From Gaiellasilicea sp963765705 (GTDB lineage: Bacteria > Actinomycetota > Thermoleophilia > Gaiellales > Gaiellaceae): a DNA stretch of 64,000 nt. How positions within the stretch are numbered: the first letter of the stretch is position 1; every line of letters begins with the position of its first letter. The notes under the pieces were generated by a model. It was not told the origin of the DNA. It saw nothing but the letters and a program-made list of their open reading frames with translations, and ran no database searches. The stretch is taken from contig CAVXXJ010000011.1 of assembly GCA_963765705.1 (NCBI GenBank), positions 741,009-805,008 of the forward strand, in the 5' to 3' direction. Both the position numbers and the translations under genes were made by a program. Below, piece after piece: positions 33,859 to 42,372 of the stretch.

Positions 33859-33992
33859 GTCCGCCTCCTCAAGCGGTCGACCAGGCGGTTGAGCCTATCC
33901 CGCCAGACCAGGAGCAGCATCGACACCGCACTCCCGCCTCCCGCCACCAGGGCGGGGATGAGCTCCTCGCCCATGTGGTGCGCGAGGATCAC
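33855..33992 (-). CDS. Small putative membrane protein (about 45 residues)
   Basis: A GTG at 33992 overlaps the SBP56 stop (GTGA), and the reading frame ends in a TAG that overlaps the TetR start. The product begins VILAHHMGEELIPALVAGGG, continues SAVSMLLLVWRDRLNRL and ends in an Arg-rich tail (DRLRRRT). It has one hydrophobic segment and a basic tail, as in single-pass mini-proteins. Coupling on both sides argues that it is translated. It has no recognised family; an accessory role to the SBP56 enzyme is inferred. Confidence 0.55.
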   Translation of the reverse strand: MILAHHMGEELIPALVAGGGSAVSMLLLVWRDRLNRLVDRLRRRT

Positions 33993-35313
33993 GGGAAGAT
34001 CTCCGTCGTGCAGTCGCCGCCCTGGAGCCGCACCTCGTGCGCACGCGCCGGCCCACCCGGCCGGTCGTGCAGGTCGACGAAGAAGTCGGGATCGACCTCC
34101 ATGCCGCCGTTGGGATCGCAGTTGACGCGGAGCAGCCACGACTCGAGCCCAGGATAGAACTGGTTGTCCCAGGTCGAGTAGAGCGAGTTGGTGACGTAGA
34201 GCCGCCGCCCGTCGAACGAGAGCTGGAGCATCTGCGGCCCGCCGTTGAGCGCGCGTCCGGCGTCGCTCGGCTTGCCGAGCAGGCCGCCGAGCCAGAGCTG
34301 TCCGGTCAGCTTCGGGTTCGCCGGGTCGGAGACGTCGTACTGGCGCAGGTCGCCGTGCAGCCAGTTCGAGAAGTAGAGGAAGCGGTCGTCCATCGAGAGC
34401 ACGAGGTCGGTGATCAGACCCGGCACCGGGAAGGGCCAGCCGTCGAGCTCGACGCTCTCGACCGCGATCACCTGGTCGGCGCCCCAACCGCCGTTGTCGC
34501 GGCGGAAGCGCCACATCGTGCTCGAGAGCGCGGCGCCGACGAAGCCCTCCTCCGCCTCGGGGTCGTGGAGCCAGCGCACCTCGAGCGGGACGAGGCCGGT
34601 CTCACCGAGGTCGACGGTCTGCTCGAGGCTGCGCTCCTCGAGGTTCCAGAAGTGGAGCCGGCTGCCGTAGTGGCCGGCCGCGACGTCGTCGAGGTCGAAC
34701 CCCTTCTCGTAGGCGTTCGGCTCCCCGAACTCGGACGAGATGAGGACGTTCTTGCGCGGCTGGTACCAGAAGTCGTAGTTGAGCGGACGGCTTGTCGCCG
34801 CCGTTCTCCCAGCGGCCCTTGACCTCGAAGGTCTTCGCGTCGAGGACGGCGAACCCGCCGGCGCCGTTCCCGTCCGCGTCGCCGAGCATGCTGATCACGA
34901 TGTTGTCGCCCGGCATGCAGTGCACCGTGTGCGGCCGCGTGTAGCCGGTCTTCGCGATCAGTTCCTCCGGCTCGACCACCTTCTCGATCCGCGGCCGGCG
35001 CGGGTCGTCCTCGACGTTGACGATGTGGATCCGCGAGGAGCGGAAGCCCGGCACGATCAGGTGCGAGCGATCCGGTCCATGACAGGCCGAGCTGCAGCGG
35101 TTCCAGCCGAAGTGGTGCAGCTCGTCGCCGACGTTCGGCATCGGCAGCTCGTGCACGATCTGCCCTGTATCGGCGTCGACGACGGCCAGGAAGTCGGGCG
35201 ACTCGACGCCCGTGCCCTCATGCAGGCAGGCGAGATAGAGGAACTCTTCCGGCAGGCGCCTTGACCGCCTCCTGCGGCGAGGCGTGGAACGACGGGGAGC
35301 TGTGCGCGTGCAT
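33989..35313 (-). CDS. Selenium-binding protein SBP56 / methanethiol oxidase family (two frameshifts)
   Basis: The family signatures are unmistakable: CSSACHGPDRSHLIVPGFRS, TRPHTVHCMPGDNIVISMLG, DFWYQPRKNVLISSEFG, LITDLVLSMDDRFLYFSNWL, HGDLRQYDVSDP, GGPQMLQLSFDGRRLYVTNS. The ATG at 35313 follows a strong GAGGAGG. Two single-base frameshifts, near 35255 and 34785, break the frame, so as read only fragments would be made; the sequence on both sides is otherwise well conserved. Bacterial members oxidise methanethiol to formaldehyde, sulphide and peroxide, using copper. A CTTAGTC palindrome lies 23 bp upstream. A sequencing indel or a recent pseudogene are both possible. Confidence 0.85.
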
Positions 35314-35335
35314 TGCGGCCTCCTCTTGCAATCGA

Positions 35336-35353
35336 CTTAGTCACTCGACTAAG
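35336..35353. promoter_or_regulatory. TetR-type operator upstream of SBP56
   Basis: CTTAGTC-ACTC-GACTAAG is a perfect 7-bp inverted repeat with a 4-bp spacer, 23 bp before the SBP56 ATG. The same arms recur at 37515-37532. It is the likely binding site of the TetR protein encoded in the operon, which would make the operon autoregulated. Confidence 0.75.
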
Positions 35354-35381
35354 GCATCCTTGCACACTGCGAGGAAGGATG

Positions 35382-36605
35382 TCAAGAGCCGCGCGCCGGG
35401 AAGAGCCGCTTCTCCGTGCCGAGGTGGGCCGGCCACTCGAGGCGGCTGGCGCCGGCGAACCCCAGGTAGGCGCGGAGCGCGTCGCGCATCGCGTCGACGA
35501 ACCCCTCGGCGCTGCGCGGCGCGAAGCCCTTCTCCCACCACACGTCGAGCACCTCCACGCGGCCTGCTGCCCGGTCGATCCGCGGCTCGATCCTGCCGAT
35601 GAAGCGGTCTCGGAAGATGATCGGCAGCACGTACCAGCCCCAGCGGCGCTTCTCGGGCGGCAGGAAGAGCTCCCACACGTAGTCGAAGTCGAACAGGCTT
35701 CCAAGGAGGGCGCGGTCCCAGATCAGCGCATCGAACGGGGGGAGGAACGCGACGGAGGGAGGCGGCTCCGGCGGCGCTTCCAGCAGTGCGACCTCCTCGC
35801 GGAGGACGAAGCGCTTGCCGCGCACGCCCTCGATCTCGACGGGGACGAGCTCGCCGCGCTCGACGAGTTCCTCGCGCAGCGCGTTCCGGCCCGCGTATCC
35901 CGGCAACCGCGAGTCCGGTTTCGCGGGTCCGATGCCGCCGAAGACGTCGCCGGCGCCGGCGATTCCGAGCAGGCCGTGGGCTCGGTACCGGGACAGGAGC
36001 TTGTGCCGCATCTGTTCTCGCAGCGGCAGCTCGCGCTCGAGCACGTCGGCCGGTAGCAGCCGTTCGAGGACGTCGTAATACCGGCGATTGCCCTCGCGCC
36101 GCGCGAGCCCGAGCACGCCGGTGACGGTGTACGCCTCGAGCACGGCGCGCACGGTGTTCGTCGGCATCCCGAACCAGTCGGTCGTGGCCCCCTGCTCGCG
36201 CTCGAAGTCGAGCGACGACATCGGGCCCTCCGCGCGGATCCGCTCGAGCACCCGTTCGGCCGCCTCGGCGTTCTCGGCGAGGAGCTGCGGCGAGCTCCGG
36301 CTCAGGGTGCCGCGGAACCACGGGTATTCGTCCGCCGGGACGAGAGAGAGCCCCTTGTTGTACGCCTCGAAGATCTCGCGGCACTCGTAGAGCACGTCGC
36401 ACCAGCCGGGCTCGTAGTCGGCGACCCGCGCGTGCAGCACGAGGTCGTGGGTCCGACCGGCAACCGCGAGCGGGTCGAACTGGATCGACCCGAGCTTGCG
36501 GAAGACCGCGAGCACGGCGTCGAGGCCTCCCTCGAGAGATCGGGACGGCGCGAGGAAGTGCCGGGCGACGAGAAAACGGCGCGCGTCCTCGGCGGTGACC
36601 TTCAC
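35382..36605 (-). CDS. YcaQ/AlkX-like winged-helix DNA glycosylase family protein
   Basis: This 407-residue protein matches the HTH_42 (DUF1006) family: VTAEDARRFLVARHFLAP at the N-terminus, KLGSIQFDPLAVAGRTHDLV, LYECREIFEAYNKGLSLVP, LREQMRHKLLSRYRAHGLLG and LPPFDALIWDRALLGSLFDF. Escherichia coli YcaQ unhooks interstrand DNA cross-links; its catalytic QxD motif corresponds here to Gln-Phe-Asp in SIQFDPL. The gene lies between two TetR operators, upstream of SBP56. A role in repairing aldehyde or alkyl damage linked to that enzyme is a speculative inference. Confidence 0.85.
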   Translation of the reverse strand: MKVTAEDARRFLVARHFLAPSRSLEGGLDAVLAVFRKLGSIQFDPLAVAGRTHDLVLHARVADYEPGWCDVLYECREIFEAYNKGLSLVPADEYPWFRGTLSRSSPQLLAENAEAAERVLERIRAEGPMSSLDFEREQGATTDWFGMPTNTVRAVLEAYTVTGVLGLARREGNRRYYDVLERLLPADVLERELPLREQMRHKLLSRYRAHGLLGIAGAGDVFGGIGPAKPDSRLPGYAGRNALREELVERGELVPVEIEGVRGKRFVLREEVALLEAPPEPPPSVAFLPPFDALIWDRALLGSLFDFDYVWELFLPPEKRRWGWYVLPIIFRDRFIGRIEPRIDRAAGRVEVLDVWWEKGFAPRSAEGFVDAMRDALRAYLGFAGASRLEWPAHLGTEKRLFPARGS

Positions 36606-36654
36606 ACCGAGGACGCTAACTCTCCGGACGTCGCTGCGCCGGGCCCTCTGACGC

Positions 36655-37482
36655 TCAGTCGGGTGTCAGGTCGAGGAACCCCATCGCCAGCGTGTTGGAG
36701 CTGCTCTGGCCCGCGGAGTCCGTCACGGTCAGCGTGACCGGGCAGACGAATGCGAACCCGCCGAAGCCCACACAGGTGCTGAAGAAGGGGGGATAGGCGT
36801 GGACGACCTCGGTCGGCGGATTCGTGCTCCAGCTCCCGCTCGCCGAGGTCCCGTCGCCGAAGTCGATCGACCAGCTTGCGATGTCGCTGTCGGGATCGCC
36901 GCTGCTCGTGCCGCGCAAGCTGAAAGTCCACGGGCACCCCGAGTAGTCGGTGAAGGTTCCGCAAACCCAATGGAACAACCCTGAGTCCGAGCCGCCGTCG
37001 TCCGGAACCTGGGCTGTGCTCGTCCAGCCGGTCCGTGCGAACGACATCTCGCAGGACAGCCCGCCGGCCCAGAAGGGGAAGCACTGCGGGGTCTTGATCT
37101 CGAGCAGCGCGGTTGGCGGGCTGTTCTCCTGCCCGCAGTCGAACCGAGTGCGCGTCGTCCCGGACTTGACGATCGCGAAGTCGATCTCGCCGCCGGCCGC
37201 GCCGTCGATCGAATAGTCGGGGCTGCCGATGGTCTCGTCCTTGACGACGCGTCCATCGGCGTAGTGGATCTCGACGTACGAGATGTCCTTGTCCCGCGGC
37301 TGGTAGACCTTGGTCGCGTGCGCCGTGAAGTCGCGGCAGCTATCGGAGAACACCCCGGTGATCGTCGCGGGGCCGCGACTTGCGTTTGCTGTCGAGGCAA
37401 GGGCGGCCATGAGCAGGAGCGCAAGCGCTCCGACGGCCGCGCGGGGCGCCCTCGAGCCGAACCGAGAACGTGGAGCTCTCAT
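36655..37482 (-). CDS. Secreted protein with C-terminal PKD-like domain
   Basis: This 275-residue protein has a clear signal peptide (ALALLLMAALASTANA, cleavage about residue 35). The middle is Cys-rich and of unknown fold (DSCRDFTAHATKVY, FDCGQENSPP, PQCFPFWAGGLSCEM, WVCGTFTDYSGCPWTF). The end resembles a PKD domain (IASWSIDFGDGTSASGSWST, EVVHAYPP, CPVTLTVTDSAGQSS). A TetR-type operator 33 bp upstream of the ATG ties its expression to the SBP56/TetR cluster. Function unknown. Confidence 0.8.
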   Translation of the reverse strand: MRAPRSRFGSRAPRAAVGALALLLMAALASTANASRGPATITGVFSDSCRDFTAHATKVYQPRDKDISYVEIHYADGRVVKDETIGSPDYSIDGAAGGEIDFAIVKSGTTRTRFDCGQENSPPTALLEIKTPQCFPFWAGGLSCEMSFARTGWTSTAQVPDDGGSDSGLFHWVCGTFTDYSGCPWTFSLRGTSSGDPDSDIASWSIDFGDGTSASGSWSTNPPTEVVHAYPPFFSTCVGFGGFAFVCPVTLTVTDSAGQSSSNTLAMGFLDLTPD

Positions 37483-37514
37483 GACAACTTCCTCCCTGTC
37501 AGTTGCACTAGCTA

Positions 37515-37532
37515 CTTAGTCATTCGACTAAG
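37515..37532. promoter_or_regulatory. TetR-type operator upstream of secreted PKD protein
   Basis: CTTAGTC-ATTC-GACTAAG has the same arms as the site at 35336 and differs only in the spacer. A second, weaker AGTC/GACT pair follows within 20 bp. It is 33 bp upstream of the start codon, so binding would block transcription. Confidence 0.75.
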
Positions 37533-37612
37533 ACAGTCAACTAGACTCGGAAGCACGTGTCAAGCCGAGGGGCGCGCGCGTTCGGGTTTGAGCCGGCTCA
37601 GCAGTCGCGCGG

Positions 37613-38545
37613 CTACCGAGCCGGTTCCAGCATCCCGGCCCGGGCAGCGATGAGGTCGACAAGCTGCACGAACGGGTCGAAGCCGATCACGTCCGGAGCG
37701 TTCGCGACGAAGTTGGAGAGGGCGTTCACGTCGTAGAACGTGGCTCTGCCGGTACGGGTATTGACCAGGTACTCGACCCCGCCGAGGTCCAGACCGGCAG
37801 CCGTGACGATCCTGATCGCATCGTCGACGACGTCGGCCGGCGGTTCATAGCCCTCGACCGGCAGTCCTCGTCCCGACACGCCGTCTGCGATTCCGGGAAG
37901 CTCGCAATAGTCGGCGGGGCAGAGGTTGAAGCTACCGGGCAGCAAGAGCAGCCGAATCGCGTAGAGGAAACGGCCGTCGAGGATCTCGATCCGGACGATC
38001 GAGTCTCCCTCGGCGGGCAGTTGCTCCTGTACGAGCGCGGTGCCGTCGATGCCGACCTCGACATCGGCAGCAGCGAGCTCTTCAAGGGATGAATACGACG
38101 TGATCCCGGCGCCGCTGCCGCCGACGTTCGGTTTCACGACGACCGGGAACTCCAGCTCGCGAGCGGCCTCGACTGCGAGTGCGGGGTCGTCGATGACACG
38201 GGTGCGCGGATGTTCGATCCCGAGGCTCGCGAACAGCGAGATCTGCCGCGCCTTCGAGAGCTCGACCAGATAGGCATCGTGGCCGTTCAGCACGGGCGTG
38301 CCCGTCTGCTCGAGATAGGCGAGGAAGTGCACCGTCGAGAACAACGCTCGCTCGTGACCTCTCGTCCAGGCGGAGGGACTCATCCTGTTGACGACGAGCG
38401 AGTAGCGCTGCTCCAGGTCCGCCGGGTCGAAGACCAGGCTCGCCGCGTGGATCCGCTCGAAGGGAAGCGCGCGGCGCTCGAGCTCCGCGAAGAGCGGCAG
38501 AAACCACTGCGGATGCTCGTACAGGATCCCGACCGGTTTCTCCAT
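37613..38545 (-). CDS. ATP-grasp family ligase (RimK-like)
   Basis: This 310-residue protein has an N-terminal Rossmann-like part (PVGILYEHPQWFLPLFAELE, VVNRMSPSAWTRGHERAL). An ATP-grasp domain follows: VLNGHDAYLVELSKARQISL, FPVVVKPNVGGSGAGITSYS (nucleotide-binding loop and Lys), ALVQEQLPAEG, GLDLGGVEYLVNTRTGRATF and the metal-binding YDVNALSNF. Such enzymes join a carboxylate to an amine or thiol, often a peptide or amino acid. It follows the dienelactone hydrolase-like gene by 40 bp on the same strand, so the two probably form an operon. The substrate is unknown. Confidence 0.85.
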   Translation of the reverse strand: MEKPVGILYEHPQWFLPLFAELERRALPFERIHAASLVFDPADLEQRYSLVVNRMSPSAWTRGHERALFSTVHFLAYLEQTGTPVLNGHDAYLVELSKARQISLFASLGIEHPRTRVIDDPALAVEAARELEFPVVVKPNVGGSGAGITSYSSLEELAAADVEVGIDGTALVQEQLPAEGDSIVRIEILDGRFLYAIRLLLLPGSFNLCPADYCELPGIADGVSGRGLPVEGYEPPADVVDDAIRIVTAAGLDLGGVEYLVNTRTGRATFYDVNALSNFVANAPDVIGFDPFVQLVDLIAARAGMLEPAR

Positions 38546-38585
38546 GCCGGTCCGAACGAAGACGGGGACTCCGGGATTCCCGGAC

Positions 38586-39175
38586 TCAGCTCTCCTTGTC
38601 GGCCTGCACCGTGTCGAGGAACGCCAGCACGCGCTCGGTGAGCAACGCCGCAGCGGCGGCGTCGTACGCCGGGAGCGACGAGTCGGCGAAGAGGTGCTGT
38701 TCCCCTGGGTAGAGGAAGAGCTCGGCCCGGTCGGTCGAGTCGACGAGAGCCTGCGCGGCCTCGAGGTCCTCGTCGAAGAACGGGTCGGCTTCCTTGCCGT
38801 GCACCTGCACCGGCACGCCCTCGGGCCACGCGTCCCCGAACTCCGAGATCGGGAGGCACGCCTGACATGAGCAACGCCCCGCGGGCGCCGGGCCGGGTCT
38901 GGGCAAGCTGCTGGGCGGCCATGACCCCGAAGGAGAAGCCGGCGTAGACGGCCTCGGGGCCGATCCCCTCGGCGGCGGCCACTGCCGCGCTCGGCCAGCG
39001 CGCCGAATCCCGCCTCGCGTGCGAAGGCCATGCCCTCCTCGATCGTGTCGAACGTGCGTCCGTCGAACACGTCGGGCGTGTGGACGGTGTGCCCCGCCTG
39101 CCGCAGCTCGTCGGCGAACGAACGCACGCCCTCGGTCAGCCCCTGGACGTGGTGGTACAGCACGACCTCGGTCAT
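38586..39175 (-). CDS. Dienelactone hydrolase family protein (two frameshifts)
   Basis: The ATG at 39175 is preceded by AGGAGG. The reassembled protein (about 196 residues) reads TEVVLYHHVQGLTEGVRSFA, HTPDVFDGRTFDTIEEGMAF, then after a frameshift near 38990 GPEAVYAGFSFGVMAAQQLA (nucleophile elbow, Ser or Cys equivalent in GFSFG), and after a second near 38868 VPVQVHGKEADPFFDEDLEA and LYPGEQHLFADSSLP (catalytic Asp and His). This is the DLH alpha/beta-hydrolase layout. The frameshifts may be read errors, because all three pieces remain conserved. It is divergent from an ArsR regulator, which probably controls it. Confidence 0.78.
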
Positions 39176-39208
39176 CTCCGAGCCTCCTGACTCCATTGAT
39201 CCATTAAT

Positions 39209-39815
39209 ATGGAACATTCGGCAATGCTAGTCTATTCGGTCGTGGCCGGCAACCCGCCTCCTCCGGACTACGACCTCGCCGACCGGATCGCGCTCACCAG
39301 GCCTTCCCAGGTCAAGGCAATCGGCCATCCCCTCCGCACGACGATCCTGGGCCTGCTCCACGAGCGGGCGGCGACGGTGACCGAGCTGGCGGTCGCGGTC
39401 GAGCGGCCGAAGAGCACGGTCGCCCACCACGTCAAGGTGCTCGCCGAGGCCGAACTGGTGCGGGTGGTGAGGACGCGGCGGGTGCGGGCGATCGAGGAGC
39501 GGTTCTACGGCCGCACGGCACGGATGTTCTACGTCGGGGTCGAGCGGAGCGCGGACGAGCGACGACCTGCCTCGGGACTTCAACGACTTCGAGGTCGCCG
39601 CTGGCGAGTCGGCCGCGGCGTTCCTGGAAGGGAAGCTGTGGGGCTTCATCCGGCACGCCCGCATCTCGGAGGCGCAGGTATCCGAGTTCTGGGAGCAGAT
39701 GGCGGAGCTGGTCGCGGAGTTCGACCGGCTGCCGCGGTCGGGCGAGACCGTGTACGGATTCGCGGTCGGCGTCTATCCCACCGACCATCCGACCCTGCCG
39801 GGCGGCCGCGAGTAA
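39209..39815 (+). CDS. ArsR-family winged-helix regulator (one frameshift)
   Basis: The winged helix is typical: LTRPSQVKAIGHPLRTTILG, LLHERAATVTELAVAVERPK, STVAHHVKVLAEAELVRVVR, then RAIEERFYGRTARMFYVG. Near 39560 the frame shifts by one base, after which FNDFEVAAGESAAAFLEGKL and RISEAQVSEFWEQMAELVAE continue a normal C-terminal dimerisation helix to the TAA at 39815. The product is about 200 residues if corrected. It lies back to back with the dienelactone hydrolase gene across an AT-rich 33-bp gap, the expected operator site. The effector is unknown; no metal-binding CxC motif is seen. Confidence 0.8.
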
Positions 39816-39955
39816 GACGAGACGCGCCCGGGAGGCACGCGATCTGCGAAGGTCGTCCTTCGCCGGCGACCACGGGAGGGTGTATGGCTCCACCGAGCAA
39901 AGTGTTGGAGTTTGGCGACTTCCCGCCGGCCCGCGATGTTCGTAGCCTCGGTGGC

Positions 39956-40972
39956 ATGAAGCAGTTCCTCGTTGAGGCTCTACGCCCTCAATCTCTCGGT
40001 CAAGGAAGCAGGCGAGCGGAATCGACCTTCGGGACGCAGCGCGACGGGCGCGTACTCGTCGTGCGCTTCGACAATCCGCCGCGCAACTTCATGGACCGGA
40101 GGCTGGTCTCGGAGCTGACGACGCTCCTCCGATCCGTCCGCCGCGACCGGACGATCGGAGCGATCGTCCTGACGGGGGGGCCGGACGATCTCTTCGTCAC
40201 GCACTATGACGTCGCCGAGTTGCTCGCCGGCGCCGAGCAGGCCGCGCTCGAGCTGTCGGCGCCCGCCGCCGGCGCGTCCTATCGAGCGGTCGTCGGGCTC
40301 GCGCGCGTACCGGGCGCGCGCAACGCGATGCGTCGCACGCCGGCCGGCGGCATCGTCGACCTCGAGGCGCTCCAGGGCCTCTTCCGCCGCATCGAGCGCC
40401 TCGACAAGGTCGTGGTCGCGGCGATCAACGGGCAGGCGCTGAGCATCGGCTGCGAGCTCGCGCTCGCGTGCGACGTGCGCTACATCGCCGACGATGCGCG
40501 TGCGATCGGGCTGCCGGAGATGACGCTCGGTCTGCTCCCAGGCGGCGGCGGCACGCAGCGCCTCGCCCGCACGGTGGGTCAGGCGCGCGCGCTCGAGCTG
40601 ATCCTCGAGGCGACGCTGCTGACTCCGCAGGAGGCGCTCGAGATCGGGCTCGTACATCGCGTCGTCCCGCACGCGCAGCTCCTCGACGAGGCGCTCGCGA
40701 CGGCGCACCGGCTCGCGCGGCGGGCGCCCCTCTCCGTCGCGGGGGCGAAGCGCGCGGTGCTGGAGGGAGCGAGCCGCCCGTTGCCGGCTGGGCTCGCCCT
40801 CGAACGCCGCTGGTTCATGGCGGCGCTCTCACGCCCGGCATCGCTGCGCGCGATGCGCCTCTACGTCGACGACCTCCGGCGAAGCGGCCGTGCGCCGTGG
40901 GAGGACGCGGCCGAGCGGGAGCGCTGGCAGGACGGAACGGCGGTCGACCTGCTCGCCGGCGACGGCGACTAG
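39956..40972 (+). CDS. Enoyl-CoA hydratase/isomerase (crotonase) family protein A
   Basis: This 338-residue crotonase includes GRVLVVRFDNPPRNFMDRRL, GAIVLTGGPDDLFVTHYDVA, VVVAAINGQALSIGCELALA, and LPEMTLGLLPGGGGTQRLAR. Both catalytic glutamate positions (GCELA and LPEMT) are kept. A roughly 45-residue insert between the second beta strand and the active-site helix lengthens it relative to the usual 260. It is followed two bases later by a clear paralogue with the same insert. The probable role is beta-oxidation or degradation of a CoA-activated acid. Confidence 0.88.
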   Translation: MKQFLVEALRPQSLGQGSRRAESTFGTQRDGRVLVVRFDNPPRNFMDRRLVSELTTLLRSVRRDRTIGAIVLTGGPDDLFVTHYDVAELLAGAEQAALELSAPAAGASYRAVVGLARVPGARNAMRRTPAGGIVDLEALQGLFRRIERLDKVVVAAINGQALSIGCELALACDVRYIADDARAIGLPEMTLGLLPGGGGTQRLARTVGQARALELILEATLLTPQEALEIGLVHRVVPHAQLLDEALATAHRLARRAPLSVAGAKRAVLEGASRPLPAGLALERRWFMAALSRPASLRAMRLYVDDLRRSGRAPWEDAAERERWQDGTAVDLLAGDGD

Positions 40973-40974
40973 CG

Positions 40975-41931
40975 GTGGCCGCAACGTTCCGCACCCAGCG
41001 CGACGGGCGCGTCCTCGTCATCCTTCTCGACAACGCGCCGCTGCATCTGATCGACCGGCGCATGGTCGACGAGCTGACGGCGCTCGTGCGACGGGTCGAG
41101 CGCGACCCCGAGATCCGTTCGATCGTCGTCACCGGCGCAGAGCCCGGCCGGTTCGTCACCCACTACGACGTCACCGAGATGCTCGCCGGCGCGGAGGGCG
41201 TCGGTCTCCCGGTGACACCACTCGCCGCGACGGCGGCGAGTCGCATCGTGGCGAGCGTTTCGATGATCCCGGGTGCTCGGCGCGCTCTCCGGCGCTCGCC
41301 TCTCGGAGGCGTTGTCGACCTGCAAGCCACCATCGATCTCTTCCGGCGGCTCGAACGGCTCGACAAGGTCGTGATCGCCGCGATCGGAGGCCCGGCACTC
41401 GGCGCAGCATGTGAGCTCGTGCTCGCCTGCGACCTCCGCTACGTCGCCGACGACGTGCCCGCGATTGGCTCCCCGGAGATGACGCAAGGGTATGCGTTGG
41501 GCGCCGGAGGGACGCAGCGCCTCGCGCGTACCCTCGGGCAGGCACGCGCGCTGGAGGCGATCGTCGAGGCGCGGATGCCGGCGGCTGCGGAGGCGCTCGA
41601 GCTCGGGCTCGTGCACCGGGTCGTGCCCGCAGAGCGGCTGCTCGACGAAGCGCTCGCGACCGCGCACCGGCTCGCCCGGCGTGCGCCAATCGCCGTTGCC
41701 GCGCTGAAGCGCGCGGTCTACGACGGCGCGAGTCGTTCGCTGCCGTCGGGGCTGGCCCTCGAGCGCAACTGGTTCATGGCGGCGCTCTCACGCCCTGCCG
41801 CGCGCCGCGCGATGCGGCGCTACGTCGAGGACTACTCACGCGACGGTCGCGGTCCCTGGGAAGATCCGCGAACGTTCGAGGCGTGGCGTGACGGAACCGC
41901 CGTCGACCTTGCCGAACCCCGGATCGGGTGA
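40975..41931 (+). CDS. Enoyl-CoA hydratase/isomerase (crotonase) family protein B
   Basis: This 318-residue protein starts at GTG. It is closely related to protein A along its whole length (TFRTQRDGRVLVILLDNAP, VTHYDVTEMLAGAE, LVHRVVPAERLLDEALATAH, LALERNWFMAALSRPAARRA), so the pair arose by tandem duplication. Catalytic positions ACELV and SPEMT remain. The oxyanion-region GYALGAGGTQ differs from GLLPGGGGTQ in A, which may change substrate choice. It converges with the NTF2-like gene with no gap. Confidence 0.88.
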   Translation: MAATFRTQRDGRVLVILLDNAPLHLIDRRMVDELTALVRRVERDPEIRSIVVTGAEPGRFVTHYDVTEMLAGAEGVGLPVTPLAATAASRIVASVSMIPGARRALRRSPLGGVVDLQATIDLFRRLERLDKVVIAAIGGPALGAACELVLACDLRYVADDVPAIGSPEMTQGYALGAGGTQRLARTLGQARALEAIVEARMPAAAEALELGLVHRVVPAERLLDEALATAHRLARRAPIAVAALKRAVYDGASRSLPSGLALERNWFMAALSRPAARRAMRRYVEDYSRDGRGPWEDPRTFEAWRDGTAVDLAEPRIG

Positions 41932-42336
41932 TCAGCTCGGGAGGCCGAGGCCGACCCTCGAGAGCTCCTCGGCCATCCTTGCGCCGACCAGCTGGAGCGC
42001 CGAAGCCGGACGAATCATCACCTTGAGCTCCGTGATCAGGCCATCCTCGTCGAAGGTCAGCTTGTCGATCCCCTCGACCTGCTTCCCGTCGACCTCGGTT
42101 GCGAACTCGAGGATGGCGACACGGTCGTCCAGGTCTTCGAGTTGGTGCAGATAGCGAAAGCTCTCGCCAATCCCGAGTACCTGCTCAGCCGCTCGCAGCA
42201 CTTTCAAGACCTGATCCCGGCCCTCATACGGCTTGAACAGAACCGGGCTGCGGAAGACTGCGTGCTCGTGGAACAGCTCAGGAACGTGATCGATGTTCCG
42301 TTGTTCGACGGCGGCGCGGAAGCGGTCGGAGAGCAT
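41932..42336 (-). CDS. NTF2-like / SnoaL-type polyketide-cyclase-fold protein
   Basis: This 134-residue cone-fold protein reads DRFRAAVEQRNIDHVPELFH, EHAVFRSPVLFKPYEGRDQV, DDRVAILEFATEVDGKQVEG and IDKLTFDEDGLITELKVMIR, the standard SnoaL-like arrangement. Members include isomerases, hydrolases and uncharacterised proteins. It stands alone on the minus strand downstream of the HD-GYP gene. Confidence 0.85.
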   Translation of the reverse strand: MLSDRFRAAVEQRNIDHVPELFHEHAVFRSPVLFKPYEGRDQVLKVLRAAEQVLGIGESFRYLHQLEDLDDRVAILEFATEVDGKQVEGIDKLTFDEDGLITELKVMIRPASALQLVGARMAEELSRVGLGLPS

Positions 42337-42372
42337 CGGCGCCCCATAACCTAACGTGTCGTTCTCGTGCCG

